From assembly GCF_024213195.1 (NCBI RefSeq), contig NZ_JANAVF010000007.1:168044-232043 (forward strand): a stretch of 64,000 nt of DNA, read 5' to 3'. A program made the translations under genes and the position numbers. Source of the DNA: Streptomyces sp. TBY4. GTDB taxonomy: Bacteria; Actinomycetota; Actinomycetes; Streptomycetales; Streptomycetaceae. The notes under the pieces were generated by a model. It ran no database searches. It had not been told where the DNA came from and worked only from the letters and a program-made list of their open reading frames with translations. This document shows positions 10,573 to 19,039 of the stretch, one piece after another; the stretch's first letter is position 1, and each line of letters begins with the position of its first letter.

Positions 10573-11218
10573 AACCGGCCTCTTCTCCGCGCGCACGGAC
10601 GCGGACCCGAACACGGCCCCGGACACGGATCCGGACGAGCCCGTACAGCCCTGGCAGTACGACCGCTCGCGCGCGCCCGTCGCCGTGAAGGTGCTGGTGG
10701 CGGGCGGTTTCGGGGTGGGCAAGACCACCTTCGTCGGTTCCGTCTCCGAGATCCGGCCGCTGCGCACCGAAGCGGTGATGACCGAGGCCGCCGCTCCGAC
10801 GGACGACCTGTCCGCGACCCCGGACAAGCACACCACCACGGTCGCCATGGACTTCGGACGCGTGACCCTCGACGACGACCTCGTCCTGTACGTGTACGGG
10901 ACCCCCGGCCAGGAACGCTTCTGGTTCATGTGGGACGACCTGGTGCGCGGCGCCGTCGGCGGGATCGTCCTCGCCGACACGCGGCGGCTGCGCGACTGCT
11001 TCCCCGCCCTCGACTACTTCGAGAGCTGCGGGCTCCCGTACGCCGTGGCCGTCAACCACTTCGAGGGCACGCCTTCGTACGAACCGGAGGACGTGCGGGA
11101 GGCGCTGACCATACCGGGGCACGTACCCGTCGTGATCATGGACGCGCGGCGCCGGGTCACGGTACTGGAATCCCTGATGACCCTCGTGGGCCACGCCCTC
11201 GACACGACTCCCGAATAG
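10553..11218 (+). CDS. cvnD: Conservon small GTPase CvnD
   Basis: The 221-residue Ras-like GTPase has the P-loop GGFGVGKTT, switch II region YGTPGQERFWFMWDD, and a base-recognition region at AVAVNHFEG. The latter is a variant of NKxD, as is usual in the CvnD/MglA-related group. GTG at 10553 lies within the end of cvnC and is preceded by AAAGGG. CvnD is the nucleotide-switch output of the conservon. It is followed 11 bp later by a flavin monooxygenase-like gene in the same operon. Confidence 0.93.
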   Translation: MGSAVSETGLFSARTDADPNTAPDTDPDEPVQPWQYDRSRAPVAVKVLVAGGFGVGKTTFVGSVSEIRPLRTEAVMTEAAAPTDDLSATPDKHTTTVAMDFGRVTLDDDLVLYVYGTPGQERFWFMWDDLVRGAVGGIVLADTRRLRDCFPALDYFESCGLPYAVAVNHFEGTPSYEPEDVREALTIPGHVPVVIMDARRRVTVLESLMTLVGHALDTTPE

Positions 11219-11229
11219 AGAACGTGCAC

Positions 11230-12495
11230 ATGCGCAAGATACTCGTCGTCGGTGCCGGCCAGTCCGGCCTGCAGCTCGCCCTCGGACTCCAGGCGAAGGG
11301 CTACGAGGTCACCCTCATGTCCAACCGGACGGCGGACGAGATACGCACCGGCCGGGTCATGTCCACGCAGTGCATGTTCGATACGGCGCTCCAGCACGAG
11401 CGGAACCTCCAGCTGAACTTCTGGGAGCAGCAGGCGCCGAAGATCGAGGGCCTGGGCGTCTCCGTCTCCGCCCCCGACAGCAGCCGCGCCGTCGACTGGC
11501 TCGGCCGGCTGAAGGGCTTCGCCCAGTCCGTCGACCAGCGCGTGAAGATGGCCGGCTGGCTCGACACCTTCGCGCAGCGCGGCGGCCAGCTGGTCATCCA
11601 CGGGGCTTCCGTCTCCGACCTGGACTTCTTCTCCCGTACGTACGACCTGGTGCTGGTCGCGGCCGGCAAGGGCGAGCTGGTCTCGCTGTTCGCCCGGGAC
11701 GCCGCCCGCTCCCCGTACGACGCCCCGCAGCGCGCGCTCGCCGTGTCCTACGTGCACGGGCTGGGTCCGCGCCCCGAGCACCCGGAGACGGAGGCCGTGC
11801 GCTGCAACCTGGTCCCGGGCGCCGGCGAGCTGTTCGTGATGCCGACCCTGACCACCTCCGGGCGCGCCGACATCCTGTTCTGGGAGGGGATCCCGGGCGG
11901 ACCGCTGGACGTCTTCGGCGGCGTGAAGGACCCGGCGGACCACCTCGCGCTGACGCTGGATCTGATGGAGAAGTTCACTCCCTGGGAGTACGCGCGGGCG
12001 ACGAAGGTGGAGCTGACGGACGCGGGCGCCACGCTCGCCGGGCGGTACGCCCCCGTGGTCCGCAACCCCATCGGCCGGCTGCCGGGCGGCGGGCTGGTGC
12101 TGGGCGTGGCGGACGTGGTCGTCGCCAACGACCCGATCACCGGGCAGGGTTCGAACTCCGCCGCCAAGTGCGCGGCCTCCTACCTCTCGTCGATCCTCAT
12201 GCACGGGGACAACCCGTTCGACGAGGCGTGGATGAAGGCGACCTTCGACAAGTACTGGTTCACCAGCGGCAAGCCCGTCACCCAGTGGACCAACGCCATG
12301 CTCGGCGTCCCGCCGGAGCACGTGCTGAACCTGATCGGCGCGGCCGGGCAGCTCCAGCCGGTGGCGGATCGATTCGCCAACGGCTTCGACAACCCGGCCG
12401 ACTTCGACGCGTACTTCTACGACCCGGAGGACGCGGCGGACTACCTCGCGGAGGTCGCGGGCGCCTCGGACGCTGCGGACGTCCAGGACGCCTAG
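11230..12495 (+). CDS. Styrene/indole monooxygenase-like FAD oxidoreductase in conservon operon
   Basis: The 421-residue flavoprotein begins with a Rossmann motif VVGAGQSGLQLA and resembles StyA-type single-component epoxidase subunits: MSTQCMFDTAL, a SYVHG segment, and the late GLVLGVADVVVANDPITGQG FAD-binding region. StyA enzymes need a separate flavin reductase; none is adjacent. Its ATG is 11 bp after cvnD, so it should be cotranscribed with the conservon. Its stop overlaps that of the convergent NlpC/P60 gene. Whether it hydroxylates an aromatic substrate or acts with CvnD is unknown. Confidence 0.8.
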   Translation: MRKILVVGAGQSGLQLALGLQAKGYEVTLMSNRTADEIRTGRVMSTQCMFDTALQHERNLQLNFWEQQAPKIEGLGVSVSAPDSSRAVDWLGRLKGFAQSVDQRVKMAGWLDTFAQRGGQLVIHGASVSDLDFFSRTYDLVLVAAGKGELVSLFARDAARSPYDAPQRALAVSYVHGLGPRPEHPETEAVRCNLVPGAGELFVMPTLTTSGRADILFWEGIPGGPLDVFGGVKDPADHLALTLDLMEKFTPWEYARATKVELTDAGATLAGRYAPVVRNPIGRLPGGGLVLGVADVVVANDPITGQGSNSAAKCAASYLSSILMHGDNPFDEAWMKATFDKYWFTSGKPVTQWTNAMLGVPPEHVLNLIGAAGQLQPVADRFANGFDNPADFDAYFYDPEDAADYLAEVAGASDAADVQDA

Positions 12496-13730
12496 GACGT
12501 CTCGGGCGCCCCGGCCTCCGAGTAGCCCGTGTCGTCCCCCGCCGTCGCGGCCTCGGGCAGCGGCGGCGGGGTGAAGGACCGCAGCGGAGCTCCGTCGGGG
12601 TCCGGCCGTACCGCGCCGAGCAGCGGATTCGCGGCGATCGGCGAGACCTTCACCTTCGCGCCCGGCCGCGGCGCCTGGATGACCTTGCCGTCGCCGATGT
12701 AGAGGGCCACGTGGGTGGCGGTCGGGAAGTACACCACCAGGTCGCCGGGGCGCAGTTCGTCGAGCGGCACCCGGGGCAGCCGGGCCCACTGCTCCTGACT
12801 GGTCCGGGGGATCTCGCGGCCGGCGTGGGCCCAGGCCTGCGAGGTCAGCCCCGAACAGTCGAAGGAGGCCGGCCCCTCGGCGCCCCAGACGTACGGCTTC
12901 CCGATCTGGGCGGCCGCGTACGTCAGGGCCGTGCCGCCGGCCGCGGTCGGGGTGCGCAGCGACGGTGCGCCGCCGCTGCCCAGCTTCCCCGAACCGAGCA
13001 GCTCCCGCTGCGCGGTGGCGGTGTCCCGGGCCTCCCGCGCGTCGAGCTCGGTGAGCTGGGCGGGGGTGAGCGAGGCCAGCATCCGCTCGACCTCCCTGAG
13101 CTGCGCGGCGGCCTCCTCCTTGCGCTCCTTGGTCTCGGCGGCCAGCTTCTGTTCCGAGTCCAGGGCCTTGCGGGCGGCTGTGGCCAGGGCGTCGGCCTGG
13201 CGCTCGCCCCGGGTGAGCCGGTCCAGCGCGGCGGCCCGCCGGGCGCCCTCGCGTTCCGCGACCCGGCGCTGCTCCAGGGCCCCCTGGGGGTCCCCCGCGA
13301 ACAGCATCCGGGCGTACGGGGAGAACCCGCGGGACCCCTTGTACTGCTCGCGCGCCAGCCGGCCCGTGGTGGTCTGGGCTTCGGTGACGGCGGTACGGGC
13401 CTTCCCGAGCTCGGTGCTGAGCCGGCTCTCCTCGCGCTGCCGGCCCGCGAGCGCGGTCTCGGCGGCGTTGTAGGCCTCGGCGGCCTGCTCGGCGCGCTGA
13501 TAGAGGCCCTGGAGGCGGGTGAGCAGGACGCCGACGGGTTCGGCGGGGGCGCCCGGGGTGCCCGGAGTCGTGGGTGTGTCCGGGGCCGCCGGTGCCTCCG
13601 GGACCGCGGGGGCCTCCGGGACCGCGGGTGCGGCGGGTTCGGCGTGGGCGACGGGGAGCGGGCCCGCCGTGACGAGGGCTGCGGCGAGGCAGGCGGCACG
13701 AAGCAGCCGGCGCCGACGTCGATGTGACAT
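12492..13730 (-). CDS. Secreted NlpC/P60 peptidoglycan endopeptidase
   Basis: The 412-residue precursor has a Sec signal (RRRRRLLRAACLAAALV, then AHA-EP), a Pro/Ala/Thr linker, a long coiled coil (about 75-235), and a C-terminal NlpC/P60 domain with Cys292 in FDCSGLTSQAW and His340 in ATHVALYIGDG. The family cleaves peptide stems of peptidoglycan (RipA/NlpC type). The ATG follows GGAGGTGA, an excellent ribosome site. The coiled-coil plus NlpC layout matches actinobacterial hydrolases held inactive until a partner binds. It is convergent with the monooxygenase gene, with a 4-bp overlap of stops. Confidence 0.95.
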   Translation of the reverse strand: MSHRRRRRLLRAACLAAALVTAGPLPVAHAEPAAPAVPEAPAVPEAPAAPDTPTTPGTPGAPAEPVGVLLTRLQGLYQRAEQAAEAYNAAETALAGRQREESRLSTELGKARTAVTEAQTTTGRLAREQYKGSRGFSPYARMLFAGDPQGALEQRRVAEREGARRAAALDRLTRGERQADALATAARKALDSEQKLAAETKERKEEAAAQLREVERMLASLTPAQLTELDAREARDTATAQRELLGSGKLGSGGAPSLRTPTAAGGTALTYAAAQIGKPYVWGAEGPASFDCSGLTSQAWAHAGREIPRTSQEQWARLPRVPLDELRPGDLVVYFPTATHVALYIGDGKVIQAPRPGAKVKVSPIAANPLLGAVRPDPDGAPLRSFTPPPLPEAATAGDDTGYSEAGAPETS

Positions 13731-13877
13731 GGGGTCACCTCCAGGCGGCCGATGCTGCCACGCGCGGTATGACAAATCGCCCAACGGTGCGGCCGACCGG
13801 GCCCGGGGTCACCCGGTTGGCGGGTCGGGGGGAGCGGGCCGGCGGCACGGAAACCTGTTCGATCGGGAGTCGTCCGC

Positions 13878-14693
13878 ATGGGATGCTGCCTGGCGATGAT
13901 CACCTTTGACGCGCGTCGTAACCCGCTGCTCACCCTCGCCGCCACCGCGGTCGCCCTCACGGTTCTGTCCGGCTGCCAGGACTCCGGGAGCGCCGGGTCC
14001 GCCGCAGCATCCGCATCCGCATCCGCCACGGTGTCCGCATCCGCATCCGCGTCCACCCCGGCTTCCGCCGCGCCCGCTGCCGGGGCGTTCGAACCGGAGC
14101 AGGCCCTCGCGGAGGCCGCGCGGACGCCCTACGCGGCGACGATGAAGGCGTCCACCCAGCTCGCCGGGAAGGACGTCGCCACGAGCACGGGCCGCGGCAA
14201 CTTCGAAACCCTGTTCACGGGCCGGATGGAGACCCGCTCCACGGACGCGCTCCCCGCCGCGCAGGCCGTCTGGATGGAGAGCGTGATGACGGCGGACGGC
14301 ACGTACGTCCGCGACCGCCTCAAGCCGGGCGGCGCCTGGACCAAGGCGCCGCGCTCCCCGGACAACCAGGCGAGCTACACGGGTTACGCGAAGCTCCTGC
14401 TCGCCACCGGACCTTCGGCGAGGAAGGGCATGGAGGACCTGGGCGGAATCCCCGCGTACCACCTCACCGGGCGCCTCGATGTCGATCAGATCGCCTCGGT
14501 CGATCCGCGGGTGCACCGGTCGATGAAGGCGAAGGGCGTCACGGGCTTCGACTGCGACCAGTGGATCGACGCCCACGGCCGCACGCTCCGCTTCGAACAG
14601 CGGATGGAGATGCGCGGCATGGCGGGCGGCAACAAGGTCACCTTCGGCGAGTTCGGTCCGGTCGAGACCTTCGCAGCACCCACGGGCGGCTGA
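13878..14693 (+). CDS. Secreted lipoprotein, LppX/LprG-like
   Basis: The 271-residue lipoprotein has lipobox VLSGC, a low-complexity Ala/Ser linker (SASASASA-type), and a soluble domain that resembles LppX/LprAFG-like or DUF1396-type proteins (QLAGKDVATSTGRG, YVRDRLKPGGAWTK). Homologues are thought to carry lipids or act in the envelope; no substrate is visible here. The ATG at 13878 has GGGAG eight bases upstream; ATG 13896 is an alternative start with a normal signal peptide. It is divergent from the NlpC/P60 gene. Confidence 0.72.
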   Translation: MGCCLAMITFDARRNPLLTLAATAVALTVLSGCQDSGSAGSAAASASASATVSASASASTPASAAPAAGAFEPEQALAEAARTPYAATMKASTQLAGKDVATSTGRGNFETLFTGRMETRSTDALPAAQAVWMESVMTADGTYVRDRLKPGGAWTKAPRSPDNQASYTGYAKLLLATGPSARKGMEDLGGIPAYHLTGRLDVDQIASVDPRVHRSMKAKGVTGFDCDQWIDAHGRTLRFEQRMEMRGMAGGNKVTFGEFGPVETFAAPTGG

Positions 14694-14708
14694 CCCGGAC
14701 CCCGGCCG

Positions 14709-15152
14709 TCAGTCCCGCAGCAGGCGGGCCTTGGCCGTCGAGAACTCCTCCGGAGTGAGCAGGCCTTCGCGGGCCAGCGAGGCCAGCTGGGTCAGGCGGT
14801 CCGTCAGTTCGGCCCCGGGGGAGACCGGTCCGGGGACGCCCCGGCCGGCGGGGGGACCCGGACGGGCGGCCGCGGACTCCCGGCGGGCGGAGGGACCAGC
14901 GGCCGGGGCCGTGCCCGAGCCCGGACCCGGACCCGAGCCCGCGCCCGAGCGCGGATCCGGGCCTGAGGCGGTGCCAGGACCCGGAGCTGTGCCCGCGCCC
15001 GGGGTGTCCTGAGGGTGCGGGGTCGGGGCCGCCACCGGGTGCTGGGACGCGTCCCAGACGTAGGCCCCGCGGGCCAGGAGTCCGCGCAGCAGGGGGTGGC
15101 CCGCGGGGCGAAGGGAGGGGTTCACCACGGAGCCGATGGGGCGGATGAACAT
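14709..15152 (-). CDS. SHOCT-domain protein
   Basis: The 147-residue protein starts with a short hydrophobic segment (MFIRPIGSVV), has a long Pro/Ala/Gly linker, and ends in a SHOCT domain (LTQLASLAREGLLTPEEF). SHOCT modules mediate oligomerisation in many membrane or stress proteins. Its ATG overlaps the stop of the upstream gene by one base (TGATG), so the two are translationally coupled and probably work together. The linker is GC-rich enough to have grown by repeat slippage. Function unknown. Confidence 0.8.
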   Translation of the reverse strand: MFIRPIGSVVNPSLRPAGHPLLRGLLARGAYVWDASQHPVAAPTPHPQDTPGAGTAPGPGTASGPDPRSGAGSGPGPGSGTAPAAGPSARRESAAARPGPPAGRGVPGPVSPGAELTDRLTQLASLAREGLLTPEEFSTAKARLLRD

Positions 15153-15541
15153 CAGGCCGCCCCCAGCCGGTCGGCCGGGAGCCGGACCGCTCCGGCGATC
15201 CGGCCGCCCGCCGCGCGGACGGCGATGGCGGCGTCCTCGGCCCATACGTGCTCGACGACGAGGAGGAGGGCGCAGCTCCCGCGGTCCATCAGCTCGGCCG
15301 ACTCCCTGACGTCCTCCGGCCCGATCAGCGGGGCCGCCTCCCGGTGGGCGAGCAGACCCCGGAGTTCGACGAACTCGTCGAACTCCGCCGACAGCACCTC
15401 GCCGCTCGCGGTCCTGGTGGCCACCAGCCCGTCGACCAGCCGGACGACCCCGGCCTTGCGCAGCCCCATCACCGCCTCGACCGCCGCGACCCGCAGCTGT
15501 TCTTCCGGAAAGGCCAGGACGATGAACTCCGCAGGTCCCAT
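15152..15541 (-). CDS. DUF6325-like small cytoplasmic protein
   Basis: The 129-residue protein (MGPAEFIVLAFPEEQL...) resembles the DUF6325/DUF1269 group: a ferredoxin-like fold, with VVRLVDGLVATRT and a central acidic region. It is commonly found next to a SHOCT protein in actinobacteria, as here. The start at 15541 was chosen because AGGAG lies ten bases upstream and the preceding in-frame codons look non-coding. Expression should be coupled to the SHOCT gene. No enzymatic residues are visible. Confidence 0.75.
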   Translation of the reverse strand: MGPAEFIVLAFPEEQLRVAAVEAVMGLRKAGVVRLVDGLVATRTASGEVLSAEFDEFVELRGLLAHREAAPLIGPEDVRESAELMDRGSCALLLVVEHVWAEDAAIAVRAAGGRIAGAVRLPADRLGAA

Positions 15542-15653
15542 GGGAGGAGACTCCTGATCCGCTGATTCCCTGATCCGCTGATTCGCTTCCGACCAGTTCT
15601 GACGACTCTTCGGCACACTATGACATAAGCGGACATACGGCCCGGCTCCTTGC

Positions 15654-15659
15654 TACGTT
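15654..15659 (+). promoter_or_regulatory. Leaderless promoter -10 for the SEDS gene
   Basis: TACGTT at 15654-15659 lies seven bases before the ATG at 15667, the spacing seen in leaderless actinobacterial transcripts, and no Shine-Dalgarno sequence is present. A convincing -35 was not found. Confidence 0.6.
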
Positions 15660-15666
15660 TCCCCGT

Positions 15667-17037
15667 ATGACCGCTCTGACGGCGAAGGTGACGGAACCCG
15701 CCCCGCCACCGCCCCCCGACGCCCGCACGCCCAAGCGTCGTGGAGTCGAGCTGTCGCTGCTCTTCGGCGCCGTCCTGATCGCCGTCCTCGGCCACCTCTA
15801 CGTCGGGCTCGCCACCACCGGCCAGATCCCCGCGGCCGCCTCCCACTACGCCGCCGGACTCGGGGTGGCCGCGCTCGTCGCCCATCTGGCCGTCCGCCTG
15901 TTCGCCCCGTACGCCGATCCGCTGCTGCTGCCGATCGCCGTCCTGCTCAACGGCCTCGGTCTCGTCCTCATCCAGCGCCTCGACGCCACCACCCCAGGCA
16001 ACGCCACCGCCGGCGAGCAACTGCGCTGGTCCGCCCTGGGGGTGGTGCTCTTCGTGCTCGCCGTCGCGCTGCTGCGCGATCACCGGGTGCTGCAGAGGTA
16101 CGCGTACCTGTCCGTCGCCACCGCCCTCGTGCTGATGCTGGTGCCCGTCTTCTTCCCGGCCGTGAACGGCGCGCACATCTGGATCCGGTTCGCCGGACTC
16201 TCCTTCCAGCCGGGGGAGTTCGCCAAGATCCTGCTCGCCGTCTTCTTCGCCTCCTACCTCGCGGCGAACCGCACCGCCCTGGCCCTCACCGGGCGCACCC
16301 TCTTCTGGAAGCTGAGGCTGCTGCCCGGCCGGGTGCTCGGCCCGATCCTGGCCATCTGGCTGCTCTCCGTCGGCGTGCTCGTCCTGGAGCGCGACCTCGG
16401 GACCTCGCTGCTCTTCTTCGGGCTCTTCGTGATCATGCTGTTCACGGCCACCGGCCGGATCGGCTGGATCGCCATCGGGCTGCTGCTCGCGGCCGTGGGC
16501 GCGTACGCCGTCGGAACGTTCGAGCCGCACGTGAACAGCCGCGTGGACGACTGGCTGAATCCTTTCGCCTCGATCGAGCGCGGCGACGGCCCCGGTCAGC
16601 TCGCCCAGTCCCTCTTCGCCTTCGGGGCCGGTGGACTGCTCGGAGCCGGGCTCGGCCACGGCCAGTCCTTCCTCATCGGGTTCGCCGCCAAATCGGACTT
16701 CATCCTCGCCACCGCGGGGGAGGAGCTCGGCCTCGTCGGCCTCACCGCGATCCTGCTCCTCTACGGGCTGCTCGTCGCCCGCGGTTTCCGCACCGGGCTG
16801 GCGCTGCGCGACCCCTTCGGGCGGCTCCTCGCCACCGGACTCGCCTCGATCGTCGCGCTCCAGGTGTTCGTCATCGCCGGCGGGGTCACCGGGCTGATCC
16901 CGCTGACCGGCATGGCCATGCCCTTCCTCGCCCAGGGCGGCTCCTCCGTGGTCACCAACTGGATCATCGTCGCGCTGCTCGTCCGGCTCAGCGACAGCGC
17001 CCGCAGGCCCGGACCGGCAGAGGAGGCCGACGGGTGA
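15667..17037 (+). CDS. SEDS-family peptidoglycan glycosyltransferase (RodA/FtsW-like)
   Basis: The 456-residue polytopic membrane protein has about ten hydrophobic segments and SEDS signatures: PVFFPAVNGAHIWI, FQPGEFAKI, LERDLGTSLLFFG and AQGGSSVVTNW near the C-terminus. SEDS proteins polymerise lipid II together with a class B PBP, and the next gene, overlapping by 4 bp (GTGA), encodes one. The pair is distinct from the division ftsW/ftsI pair and may serve growth or sporulation walls; that last step is inference. A leaderless-type -10 precedes the ATG. Confidence 0.95.
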   Translation: MTALTAKVTEPAPPPPPDARTPKRRGVELSLLFGAVLIAVLGHLYVGLATTGQIPAAASHYAAGLGVAALVAHLAVRLFAPYADPLLLPIAVLLNGLGLVLIQRLDATTPGNATAGEQLRWSALGVVLFVLAVALLRDHRVLQRYAYLSVATALVLMLVPVFFPAVNGAHIWIRFAGLSFQPGEFAKILLAVFFASYLAANRTALALTGRTLFWKLRLLPGRVLGPILAIWLLSVGVLVLERDLGTSLLFFGLFVIMLFTATGRIGWIAIGLLLAAVGAYAVGTFEPHVNSRVDDWLNPFASIERGDGPGQLAQSLFAFGAGGLLGAGLGHGQSFLIGFAAKSDFILATAGEELGLVGLTAILLLYGLLVARGFRTGLALRDPFGRLLATGLASIVALQVFVIAGGVTGLIPLTGMAMPFLAQGGSSVVTNWIIVALLVRLSDSARRPGPAEEADG

Positions 17038-18494
17038 TCCGCTACATCCGCTGGTGCGCGTACTTCTGCGCCCTGCTGCTCGTCGCCCTGCTGGTCAACG
17101 TCACCCGGGTGCAGGTCTGGGAGGCCGCGGGGTACGGCGCGAACCCGGCCAACAAACGCCCCGCCATCGAGCGGTACGCCGAACCGCGCGGGGACATCAC
17201 CGTCGACGGCCGTCCCGTCACCGGCTCCCGGGACAGCCGCCAACTGCTGCGCTACGAGCGCACGTACAAGAACGGCCCGCTCTACGCGCCCGTGACCGGC
17301 TTCGCCTCCCAGACCTACGGGACCAGCTTCCTGGAGCGCGCCGAGGACGCGATCCTGTCCGGCACCGCCCCCGGGCTCTCCGCCTTCCCGCTCTGGTACG
17401 AGCTCTCGCGCGGCCGCCCCGGCGGCGGGAACGCCGCCACCACCATCCGGGCGAACATGCAGCTGGCCGCGTACGCCGGGCTCGCGGGCAAGCGGGGCGC
17501 GGTCGCCGCCGTGGAGCCGTCCACCGGCAAGATCCTCGCGCTGGTCAGCAGCCCCTCCTACGACCCCGGGGTGCTCTCCGGGACGGGGCCGCGGGTGAAG
17601 GAGGCCTGGGAGGGGCTCAACGCGGACCCCGCCAAGCCGATGCTCAACCGCGCGCTGCGCGAGACGTACCCGCCCGGCTCCACCTTCAAGATCGTGACGG
17701 CGGCCGCCGCCCTCGACGCGGGCGTGGTCACCGACGTGGACGCGCCGACCGAGACCCCGGACCCGTACCCGCTGCCCGGCACCAGCACCCTGCTGCCGAA
17801 CGCGGGCACGGGCTGCGCCGACGCCTCCATGGCGGACGCGGTGCAGTGGTCGTGCAACACGGTGATGGCGAAGATCGGCGTACAGGTCGGGCTGCGCGGG
17901 ATGACGGAGGCGGCGCGGCGGTTCGGCTTCAACGACGCGGGGCTGCGGGTGCCGGCCTGGGTGTCGCGGTCGAACTTCGACACCGACATGAGCCCCGACC
18001 AGCTGGCCCTGTCCTCGATCGGGCAGTTCAACACCAAGGCCACCCCGCTGCAGATGGCCATGGTGGCGGCGGCCGTGGCCAACGGCGGGGAGCTGAAGGC
18101 CCCCTACCTGGTGGACCGCACGACCCAGGACGACGGGGACCCGGTCCGCCGCGCGGATCAGCGCAGTCTGGGCCGGGCCATGTCCCCGCTGACCGCGATG
18201 CGGATGCAGGAGCTCATGGTGAAGGTGGTGGAGGGCGGCACCGGCCGCAACGCGGCGATCCCCGGAGCCGTGGTCGGCGGCAAGACCGGTACGGCCCAGC
18301 ACGGCGTCGGCAACGCGGGCACCCCGTACGCCTGGTTCATCTCCTGGGCCGGACCGAAGGGCGGCAGGCCGCCGGCGGTGGCGGTCGCGGTGGTCGTCGA
18401 GGACGCGTCGGCGGTCCGCGGGGACATCAGCGGGAACGGCGCGGCCGCGCCGATCGCCCGGGCGGTGATGGAGGCGGCGCTGTCCGCCCAGTGA
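17034..18494 (+). CDS. pbpA: Class B penicillin-binding protein (PbpA-like transpeptidase)
   Basis: The 486-residue protein has an N-terminal membrane anchor (about 5-24), a dimerisation region (ERYAEPRGDI), and the transpeptidase domain with STFK (Ser216), SCN (273-275) and KTG (417-419). It cross-links peptidoglycan strands made by the SEDS partner encoded just upstream. GTG at 17034 overlaps the SEDS stop codon. There are no PASTA domains, as expected for the PbpA rather than the PonA/StkP type. Family assignment is firm; the specific growth stage is not shown. Confidence 0.95.
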   Translation: MIRYIRWCAYFCALLLVALLVNVTRVQVWEAAGYGANPANKRPAIERYAEPRGDITVDGRPVTGSRDSRQLLRYERTYKNGPLYAPVTGFASQTYGTSFLERAEDAILSGTAPGLSAFPLWYELSRGRPGGGNAATTIRANMQLAAYAGLAGKRGAVAAVEPSTGKILALVSSPSYDPGVLSGTGPRVKEAWEGLNADPAKPMLNRALRETYPPGSTFKIVTAAAALDAGVVTDVDAPTETPDPYPLPGTSTLLPNAGTGCADASMADAVQWSCNTVMAKIGVQVGLRGMTEAARRFGFNDAGLRVPAWVSRSNFDTDMSPDQLALSSIGQFNTKATPLQMAMVAAAVANGGELKAPYLVDRTTQDDGDPVRRADQRSLGRAMSPLTAMRMQELMVKVVEGGTGRNAAIPGAVVGGKTGTAQHGVGNAGTPYAWFISWAGPKGGRPPAVAVAVVVEDASAVRGDISGNGAAAPIARAVMEAALSAQ

Positions 18495-18525
18495 AATGGC
18501 TTCGGGGAGGCGGCCGTTCTGTGCC

Positions 18526-18531
18526 TACGGT
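18526..18531 (+). promoter_or_regulatory. Leaderless promoter -10 for DUF3291 gene
   Basis: TACGGT is followed by six bases and then the ATG at 18538. The only purine-rich stretch (GAGGA) lies too close to the ATG to act as a ribosome site, so a leaderless transcript is more likely. Confidence 0.55.
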
Positions 18532-18537
18532 GAGGAA

Positions 18538-18999
18538 ATGACCCACGAACTGGCACAGGTGAACATATCCCGGCTCAAGTACCCCCTCGATTCCCCGGAG
18601 CTGAAGGACTTCGTCGACGGCCTCGACCACGTCAACGGCGTCGCCGACGCGGCGGAGGGGTTCGTCTGGCGGCTGGTGGGCGAAGGGGACGATGGGGGTG
18701 ACGCCACCGCGGTACGGGTCTTCGACGACGAGTGGATCATCATCAACATGTCCGTCTGGCGCGACTTCGACGCCCTGAAGGCCTTCATGTACGCCGGCCG
18801 GCACCGCGAGCTGATGGTCCGCCGCCGGGAGTGGTTCGAGCACGTCAAGGAGGCCATGACCGCCCTGTGGTGGGTCCCGGCGGGGCAGCGCCCCACGGTC
18901 GCGGACGCCGAGGAACGCCTGCTCCACCTGCGGCAACACGGCCCGACTCCGCATGCGTTCACCCTGAGTACCCGGTTCGCACCGCAGCCCGTGGCGTAG
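18538..18999 (+). CDS. DUF3291 dimeric alpha-beta barrel protein
   Basis: The 153-residue protein has the DUF3291 pattern: AQVNISRLKYPLDSPELKDF, VFDDEWIIINMSVWRDFDAL, and REWFEHVKEAMTALWWVP. The fold is that of antibiotic biosynthesis monooxygenases and related heme- or aldehyde-handling enzymes, but no activity can be assigned. It stands alone: the PBP gene ends 43 bp upstream and a hairpin follows. The ATG at 18538 fits a leaderless start. Confidence 0.85.
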   Translation: MTHELAQVNISRLKYPLDSPELKDFVDGLDHVNGVADAAEGFVWRLVGEGDDGGDATAVRVFDDEWIIINMSVWRDFDALKAFMYAGRHRELMVRRREWFEHVKEAMTALWWVPAGQRPTVADAEERLLHLRQHGPTPHAFTLSTRFAPQPVA

Positions 19000-19006
19000 G
19001 GCCGCA

Positions 19007-19033
19007 GGCCCGGCACCGTCCGCGAGCCGGGCC
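19007..19033. terminator. Hairpin between convergent genes
   Basis: GGCCCGGC (19007-19014) pairs with GCCGGGCC (19026-19033) across an 11-base loop, between the stops of the DUF3291 gene and the diiron gene. A bidirectional terminator is likely. Confidence 0.65.
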
Positions 19034-19039
19034 GCCGCC

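Noticed and set aside
11014..12789. Minus-strand frame antisense to the monooxygenase gene
   Set aside because: It is antisense to a gene with clear FAD motifs, and its composition is Arg/Gly/Val-rich.
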